Assembly (NCBI GenBank): GCA_027576995.1
Contig: JANBQC010000332.1
Span: 1-30,824 of the forward strand
Origin: Dimargaris cristalligena
Lineage: Eukaryota; Kickxellomycota; Dimargaritomycetes; Dimargaritales; Dimargaritaceae
Length of the DNA: 30,824 bases
Direction of reading: 5' to 3'
Positions 30,546 to 30,824 of this stretch are shown here, one piece after another (position 1 is the first letter of the stretch; each line of letters starts with the position of its first letter). Position numbers and translations under genes: made by a program. The notes under the pieces were generated by a model that did not search any database, had not been told where the DNA came from, and saw only the letters and a list, made by a program, of their open reading frames with translations.

Positions 30546-30824
30546 TGTAAGGTATGAAGTGGCTTTTTTGTCTAGTATATCCAGTTTTTTTCCCTTCCCT
30601 TTTAACCCATTCTTTCCACATGAATTTTTCCATTGATTTTATTTATATTTCTATTGGTGGATGCATGCTTTCCCTATGATTGGATATACACATTCATGCT
30701 TAATTATTAGTGGTTATTTGATTTTATTCCTATCCTTTATTCTATTAGTTTTACATTGAGAATTCTCTTTCCCCCTGTAATTGGTTATGCAGGTTCACTG
30801 TATGCTTACTGGCTTTAATAGTTC
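30546..30824 (-). repeat. Second repeat family, copy 2 (truncated by window end)
   Basis: Direct repeat of 29303-29580 at a distance of about 1.24 kb, continuing past the window edge. In the minus orientation it would be the 5' LTR, with the Gag-like frame starting just after it. Confidence 0.6.

Overview
This window looks like nuclear DNA from a fungus, probably an early-diverging one. Spliceosomal introns are frequent and short, with GTAAGT-like donors. A class II DAHP synthase and a SepH/Cdc7-type septation kinase argue for a fungus rather than an animal. ARL5, CDK10 and HEATR6 are genes that the common yeasts lack, so the source is unlikely to be a budding or fission yeast. The lineage is inferred from gene content; no species marker is visible.

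Layout. 1-3473 is AT-rich, repeat-derived sequence with an LTR-like block at about 355-861 and a cluster of short hairpins at 2145-2360. The gene-dense core is 3474-28393 and holds eight genes: class II DAHP synthase (minus, one exon), ARL5 (minus, five exons), CDK10 (plus, four exons), the CHL1/DDX11 Fe-S helicase (minus, ten exons), SDO1/SBDS (plus, four exons), a SepH/Cdc7-like kinase (plus, one coding exon), HEATR6 (minus, two exons) and a full-length ABC half-transporter with an extra N-terminal membrane domain (plus, one exon). ARL5/CDK10, CHL1/SDO1 and HEATR6/ABC transporter are divergent pairs; CDK10/CHL1 and the kinase/HEATR6 are convergent. 28394-30824 returns to repeats: a second copy of the LTR-like block at about 28669-29275, in the same orientation as the first, then a different repeat family whose two direct copies (from 29303, and from 30546 to the window edge) bracket a decayed Gag-like reading frame on the minus strand.

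The exon models for ARL5, CDK10, CHL1, SDO1 and HEATR6 were built by hand: every junction has GT/AG, the phases close, and each spliced product runs without a stop to about the family's usual length (177, 374, 964, 252 and 1091 residues). Several genes concern the cell cycle and chromosomes (CDK10, CHL1 and the septation kinase), but they are separate transcription units and I see no evidence that they form one functional cluster. I found no convincing tRNA, rRNA, snRNA or CRISPR array, and no clear new multi-gene system. The least explained parts are the hairpin cluster, the palindrome cluster near 29670, the divergent intronless transporter and the two repeat families at the edges.
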